A DNA stretch of 9,448 nt, taken from the NCBI GenBank assembly GCA_045577495.1, contig JAZNIK010000025.1, positions 1 through 9,448 on the forward strand. The letters are read 5' to 3'. A program made the translations under genes and the position numbers. Source of the stretch: UMGS1279 sp045577495. Its GTDB lineage: Bacteria; Bacillota; Clostridia; Oscillospirales; Acutalibacteraceae. Below are positions 6,409 through 9,448 of this stretch, piece by piece. The stretch's first letter is position 1. Every line of letters begins with the position of its first letter. The notes beneath the pieces were generated by a model. That model saw nothing but the letters and a program-made list of their open reading frames with translations, was not told where the DNA came from and did no database searches.

Positions 6409-6675
6409 ATGAAAAAATTTAACGAAATTATCGGTAAAATTTATGGTGTAATGATGTCGGTCTCCTTTTTTGGAGGCATTGTTCCGTTGATTCCATTTAT
6501 CATTGCTTTGATTATTGGCGGTCCTACAGGCGAAGCAATCTCCGTATTCCTATATAAGCAGTTCTATCCGTGGATTATAGGAATCGGCTCGGTTGCCGTA
6601 TTAGTTGGATTAATTCACACTTATATTGATAAGGCATTAAGCAAAAAGGAAGAGAAAGCCGAATCTCAACAATAA
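6409..6675 (+). CDS. Small two-helix membrane protein, putative mini TRAP subunit
   Basis: An 88-residue protein with two predicted membrane segments (about 14-38 and 49-71) joined by a short loop (GGPTGEAISVF), then a charged tail rich in Lys and Glu (72-88). The frame is open upstream, but the ATG at 6409 is chosen because AGGAGGT stands about 9 bases before it. It begins 16 bp after the permease stop, so the two are translated together. By position it should be the small TRAP subunit (DctQ), but DctQ proteins usually have four helices and about 150-190 residues. I do not recognise a named family. Its role as permease partner is inference. Confidence 0.8.
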   Translation: MKKFNEIIGKIYGVMMSVSFFGGIVPLIPFIIALIIGGPTGEAISVFLYKQFYPWIIGIGSVAVLVGLIHTYIDKALSKKEEKAESQQ

Positions 6676-6688
6676 GAGGTGCTGTTTT

Positions 6689-8044
6689 ATGCAGGATATT
6701 ACAGGTAAAATCAGCAAATATGTTGCGGATTTAAGATATAATCACTTATCCGAAACCGTTATTGAGCAGGTTAAATTGTTTATTGCGGATTATTATGCTG
6801 CCTGTTGTGCGGGATATAGAATAAATAAAAATTTGAACGATAAGGTTCTTAAACTTATGTTGCAGATGGGTGGTACTGCGGAAGCTAGTGTTCTGTTTTC
6901 TGAGCACAAACTACCCGCCAGTAACGCCGCCTTCATAAACGCCATATACGCTCACGGGGCAGATATGGATGATGGTAACAAAAAGGCGTCAGGGCATATA
7001 GGTGCTCACGTTATGTCGGCGGTTTTTGCTTTGGCGGAAACCTTAAACTCCTCTTGGGAGGATGTAATTGTTTCCATCATCGCAGGATATGATGTTTTCA
7101 ACCGAGTTGTAGGAGCAGGTCAACCCGACATTTATAACAATGGCTTTCATTCTACGGGTGTAGGCGGTAGTCTAGCCTGTGCCGCTGCTTGTTCAAAACT
7201 TTTAAAGCTCGACCAAAGCGGTATATATAATGCTATCTCACTTAGTGCGATTCAGTCTAGTGGTCTTATTATTATTGATGAGAGTGGTCAGGGTTGCAAA
7301 CCAATCAACCCCGCTAACGCTGCACGCACAGGTTTAATATCTGCCCAATTGGCAGAATTAGGATTAGAAAGTTCTGTTAATCCGTTAGAAAGCAAAAAAG
7401 GTTGGTTTAATGCCTTTGGCGATAAAATCGATGAGGAAGTTTTATTTAAAGACTTAGGCAAAACCTTTACCATTTGCGAAAGTTATTTAAAACTTTATCC
7501 CTCTTGCCGTCATACCCATTGTTGTATTGACAGTGCTTTAGCTCTGCGAGAGCAAATCTTTAAAAACAACCTTTCTCTATCGGATATTAAACAGATAAAC
7601 GTTACTATATATCCTAGTGCCATTAAATCAGCGGGCACAATACTCCACCCAAAAACAGCAGATGAAGCCAAGTTTTCAATACATTACTGCATTGCCTCTG
7701 CTCTGACTAAAGGTTCTTTTGGTTTAAATGAATTAAGTGTTTGTGATTTTGATGATGTTTATGATATAACCTCAAAAATATCACTTATTCCCGATGAAAC
7801 AATGGAGAACCGCAAAGCAGGAATAAGAGGTGCAAAAATGCAGATAGTCACCTCTAATAGTGATTACGAGGAAACCGTTCTTGTTCCTAAAGGCGAAGCT
7901 TCAAAGCCTTTGGATTGGAATGATATTTGCACAAAGTTTAGCCAATGTGTTGGAGATTTGTGTGATTTGCAAACGAAAAAACGAATCATTAAAACTATTC
8001 AAAATATCGTGCCAAACATGCCTTTTGCTAAAATTCCTTGGTAG
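6689..8044 (+). CDS. MmgE/PrpD family protein (second paralogue)
   Basis: A 451-residue MmgE/PrpD family protein that has clearly diverged from the first one in the operon. Signatures are NAIYAHGADMDDG at 84-96, GFHSTGVGG at 152-160, YPSCRHTHCCIDSA at 270-283, DEAKFSIHYCIASA at 325-338 and VPKGEASKPL at 399-408. Residues shared with the first paralogue include the HA/HG-x-D-x-DD block, the H(A/S)TG block, the C-R-x-T-H block and the PKGE block, so catalytic function is probably kept. It is relatively rich in cysteine (for example CC at 39-40 and 278-279). It starts 13 bp after the small membrane protein, with AGAGGTG before the ATG. Presumed cytosolic. The two enzymes may act in sequence on the imported acid or on different isomers. 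Confidence 0.92.
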   Translation: MQDITGKISKYVADLRYNHLSETVIEQVKLFIADYYAACCAGYRINKNLNDKVLKLMLQMGGTAEASVLFSEHKLPASNAAFINAIYAHGADMDDGNKKASGHIGAHVMSAVFALAETLNSSWEDVIVSIIAGYDVFNRVVGAGQPDIYNNGFHSTGVGGSLACAAACSKLLKLDQSGIYNAISLSAIQSSGLIIIDESGQGCKPINPANAARTGLISAQLAELGLESSVNPLESKKGWFNAFGDKIDEEVLFKDLGKTFTICESYLKLYPSCRHTHCCIDSALALREQIFKNNLSLSDIKQINVTIYPSAIKSAGTILHPKTADEAKFSIHYCIASALTKGSFGLNELSVCDFDDVYDITSKISLIPDETMENRKAGIRGAKMQIVTSNSDYEETVLVPKGEASKPLDWNDICTKFSQCVGDLCDLQTKKRIIKTIQNIVPNMPFAKIPW

Positions 8045-8071
8045 ACGCGACCCCAATGACAACGGGATTTA

Positions 8072-8093
8072 TAAAACCTAAGTTGCGGTTTTA
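8072..8093 (+). terminator. Weak hairpin after the second PrpD gene
   Basis: A 7-bp stem TAAAACC/GGTTTTA with an 8-nt loop, starting 27 bases after the stop codon. It lacks a good U-run, so it is more likely a transcript-end or attenuating hairpin than the main terminator. Confidence 0.3.
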
Positions 8094-8119
8094 CTTTATA
8101 TCAGACCGGCTGTTAATAA

Positions 8120-8212
8120 ACAACCATAACAGGCAAAACTGTAAAGGTTTTAGAACAAAATGACCGACACATATTTTTTCTTGTAAAGGAAATATATTCC
8201 CTAAAACAATAA
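8120..8212 (+). pseudogene. Relic of the 71-aa gene (3' part only)
   Basis: Ninety-three bases align without gaps to the last 30 codons plus stop of the gene at 3214-3429: I count 74 of 93 identical bases and 20 of 30 identical residues. It reads TTITGKTVKVLEQNDRHIFF, then LVKEIYSLKQ and stop. Directly before it are two in-frame TAA codons (8114-8119), and no membrane segment or start codon remains. Weak similarity may extend back to about 8101. It is a truncated duplicate, separated from its parent by the whole PrpD/TRAP operon. Confidence 0.85.
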
Positions 8213-8215
8213 AGC

Positions 8216-8250
8216 AAAAAAGCCATCTCGCTTTCGCGAAATGGCTTTTT
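8216..8250. terminator. Terminator of the PrpD/TRAP operon, probably bidirectional
   Basis: Stem agccatctcgc (8221-8231) with gcgaaatggct (8236-8246), one mismatch and a 4-nt loop. It is flanked by five A's and followed by T's, so it can act on either strand. It closes the operon on the plus strand and could also stop transcripts from the minus-strand relic at 8285-8560. Confidence 0.85.
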
Positions 8251-8284
8251 GCTTTTAAACCTTCTTTACGATTTTATAAACTGC

Positions 8285-8560
8285 TTATACAGATGTTAGT
8301 TTGCAACAACTGTTATAACTTTTATCTTCTAGGATTACATATCCGATAGGTGTAATGAGCTTTCCATATGGCGCTAAAAGTCCCTTGGTGATTTTTTGTC
8401 CGTTTATAAATAGCTCATAAAAGCCTAAACCACAAATTGTGATTTTTGTCGATTCAATTTGTGGTTTTATTTCAAAGACTTTTCTTAATTATGGTATAGG
8501 AATATGTGAACAATATTCTGTATATTCCTTTGTTGCCGCAATAAAATTTGTTGAAAACAT
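8285..8560 (-). pseudogene. Relic of an alpha-L-rhamnosidase-like gene (N-terminal part)
   Basis: On the minus strand an ATG at 8560, with AAGGAG upstream (complement of 8572-8577), opens a frame of 92 codons broken by TAA at 8491-8489 (codon 24). Before the stop it reads MFSTNFIAATKEYTEY and CSHIPIP. After it come LRKVFEIKP and KITICGLGFYELFINGQKI then TKGLLAPY. From memory of the family, the pattern AP-x-LRK-F-x-I followed by GLGFYELFINGK and LAPY is typical of the N-terminal region of GH78-type rhamnosidases. The stop stands where such proteins often have Tyr or Leu. Similarity fades after about codon 65, and the frame ends at 8285, so the catalytic part (hundreds of residues) is missing. 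I read it as a gene broken by a nonsense mutation and a large deletion. The family call rests on pattern memory alone. Confidence 0.6.
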
Positions 8561-8603
8561 AGCTATATATTCTCCTTATACAAACACTCTGTTTTTCTTT
8601 TTT

Positions 8604-8632
8604 AGAATAACATGTAAAATATTTAAATTCAA
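8604..8632 (-). promoter_or_regulatory. Candidate sigma-A promoter of the rhamnosidase relic
   Basis: Minus strand TTGAAT (complement of 8627-8632), 17-bp spacer, TATTCT (complement of 8604-8609), about 44 bp upstream of the relic's start codon. Promoter, RBS and start codon all surviving suggests recent decay. Confidence 0.5.
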
Positions 8633-8685
8633 GGGCAAGCCCCATATAAAACAAAATTAAAACATATATTTTATCCAAACAAAAG

Positions 8686-8720
8686 TAAAAAGCCGAACCT
8701 ATAAAAGATTCGGCTTTTTA
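8686..8720 (-). terminator. Terminator of the QueG-like gene
   Basis: A perfect 12-bp stem (8686-8697 with 8709-8720) with a GCCGAA core, an 11-nt loop and an A/T tract on each side. It lies just after the stop codon at 8724-8726 and serves the minus-strand gene. Its symmetry allows termination in both directions. Confidence 0.9.
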
Positions 8721-8723
8721 TTC

Positions 8724-9448
8724 TTATTTATCTAAATCATAAATAAAATCAAGTTTCCAATCGGGGCGTTTTCTAAACGGAGTTAAAAACTTTTTAGAGA
8801 GCACACCTTTTTCCTCTAGGTGAATATAACATGCTATGTCACAGGCTCTGCCACAGATTGAGCATTGATAAGCGTGTTGTGCAGGAGGATAAAAATATAT
8901 TTTATCTAAAATCTCCCTTGCCTTTTCGGGTGAAAGCTTTGCCTCGCCCGCAATAATATCAATACGATTTTCAACATCGGAAAAAGCATCGGGCGGCATA
9001 AATGGATTTTTGGTTCCGTTTGCGCCATTATAATAAACCGAGCATTGCCAAGCATCAACATTTCCGTTATGGTCGATTGCCTTACCTGGACAGGCTTTTT
9101 TGCATTCGCCACAGTTATCACACAAATGTGGTATGATAATCTCATCTGCCTCAAATTCGGCATCGGTTAAAACAAAACAATACCTAACCATAGGACCGAA
9201 CTCATCGGTTAAAAGGGTATTATGAAAACTCTTTTCACCAAGACCACATTTTAAAGCGGTATCTAAAAAATCAATTTGGTTCTCTTTTTCTTTTTCTCTA
9301 TAGATTGCATCATATGCCACTTCGGGATTGGTGCTGTTTTTCTCTGCCATAATTTGTTGGTGGCGCCTTTGAGGAAGTGCTATATATCCCTCTTTCTCTA
9401 ACAACATAGCAACCTTAAGCTGTGCCATTGGCATAATGGTTTCTTCCA
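8724..9448 (-). CDS. QueG-like double 4Fe-4S cluster protein (5' end outside window)
   Basis: The frame runs open through the window edge, so the N-terminus is missing. An ATG at 9434 is internal to the frame and without a good RBS, and is probably not the start. About 240 residues are visible. Counting from that ATG, a GLGEKSFHNTLLTDEFG stretch at 64-80 and VLTDAEFEAD at 88-97 match the core of epoxyqueuosine-reductase-like proteins. Two ferredoxin-type cluster motifs follow: CDNCGECKKACPGKAI with Cys105, 108, 111, 115, and CSICGRACDIACYIH with Cys191, 194, 198, 202. Cys131 is an extra candidate ligand. The second motif departs from a classic CxxCxxCxxxCP. A cytosolic redox enzyme is likely, possibly corrinoid-dependent, but a true QueG (queuosine synthesis) role is unproven and the C-terminal part looks different. 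Confidence 0.8.
   Translation of the reverse strand, partial: EETIMPMAQLKVAMLLEKEGYIALPQRRHQQIMAEKNSTNPEVAYDAIYREKEKENQIDFLDTALKCGLGEKSFHNTLLTDEFGPMVRYCFVLTDAEFEADEIIIPHLCDNCGECKKACPGKAIDHNGNVDAWQCSVYYNGANGTKNPFMPPDAFSDVENRIDIIAGEAKLSPEKAREILDKIYFYPPAQHAYQCSICGRACDIACYIHLEEKGVLSKKFLTPFRKRPDWKLDFIYDLDK

Noticed and set aside
7860..8081. Frame in +3 ending in DPNDNG, recalling a calcium-binding loop
   Set aside because: It mostly overlaps the second PrpD gene in another frame, with no RBS and no repeat of the motif.
8439..8678. Overlapping 73- and 68-codon frames on both strands
   Set aside because: Low-complexity, A+T-driven frames without RBS. They lie over the promoter, RBS and N-terminal part of the rhamnosidase-like relic.

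Overview
The window looks like the chromosome of a low-G+C, endospore-forming Firmicute, most likely a gut-type clostridium. It carries the conserved block rpsT (ribosomal protein S20) diverging from gpr (germination protease) and spoIIP (engulfment peptidoglycan hydrolase). Ribosome binding sites are strong AGGAGG types, and sigma-A promoters and U-run terminators are easy to read.

Layout. Positions 1-640 hold a minus-strand tRNA-Leu(CAG) with encoded CCA and its own terminator. Upstream of it lies a scar of two truncated tRNA-Leu 5' pieces. Each piece sits in a perfect 43-bp direct repeat spaced exactly 200 bp apart, and a hairpin-rich insert lies between them. Tandem decamers flank the intact tRNA in inverted orientation, which suggests recombinase sites or the remains of an integration event. 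Positions 665-1101 are the rpsT unit (minus): promoter, gene, terminator. Positions 1186-3468 are the sporulation unit (plus): gpr, spoIIP, a 71-aa membrane or secreted peptide of unknown function, and a long terminator. Candidate sigma-G (gpr) and sigma-E (spoIIP) promoters can be read.

Positions 3537-8246 are a metabolic operon with a clear sigma-A promoter: MmgE/PrpD family enzyme, TRAP-type large permease, 88-aa two-helix membrane protein, second MmgE/PrpD enzyme, terminator. I infer that it imports an organic acid and dehydrates, decarboxylates or epimerises it. No solute-binding protein and no normal-sized DctQ subunit are present, so either the transporter is unusual or its missing part is encoded elsewhere.

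Positions 8045-8720 are a small gene graveyard. It has a roughly 80% identical relic of the 3' part of the 71-aa gene, and on the minus strand a relic of an alpha-L-rhamnosidase-like gene that still has promoter, RBS and start codon but carries a nonsense codon and is cut short. The window ends in a minus-strand QueG-like double 4Fe-4S protein whose N-terminus lies beyond the edge.

The observations most worth a second look are the PrpD-TRAP-mini-subunit-PrpD operon, the tRNA-Leu scar, and the two gene relics.
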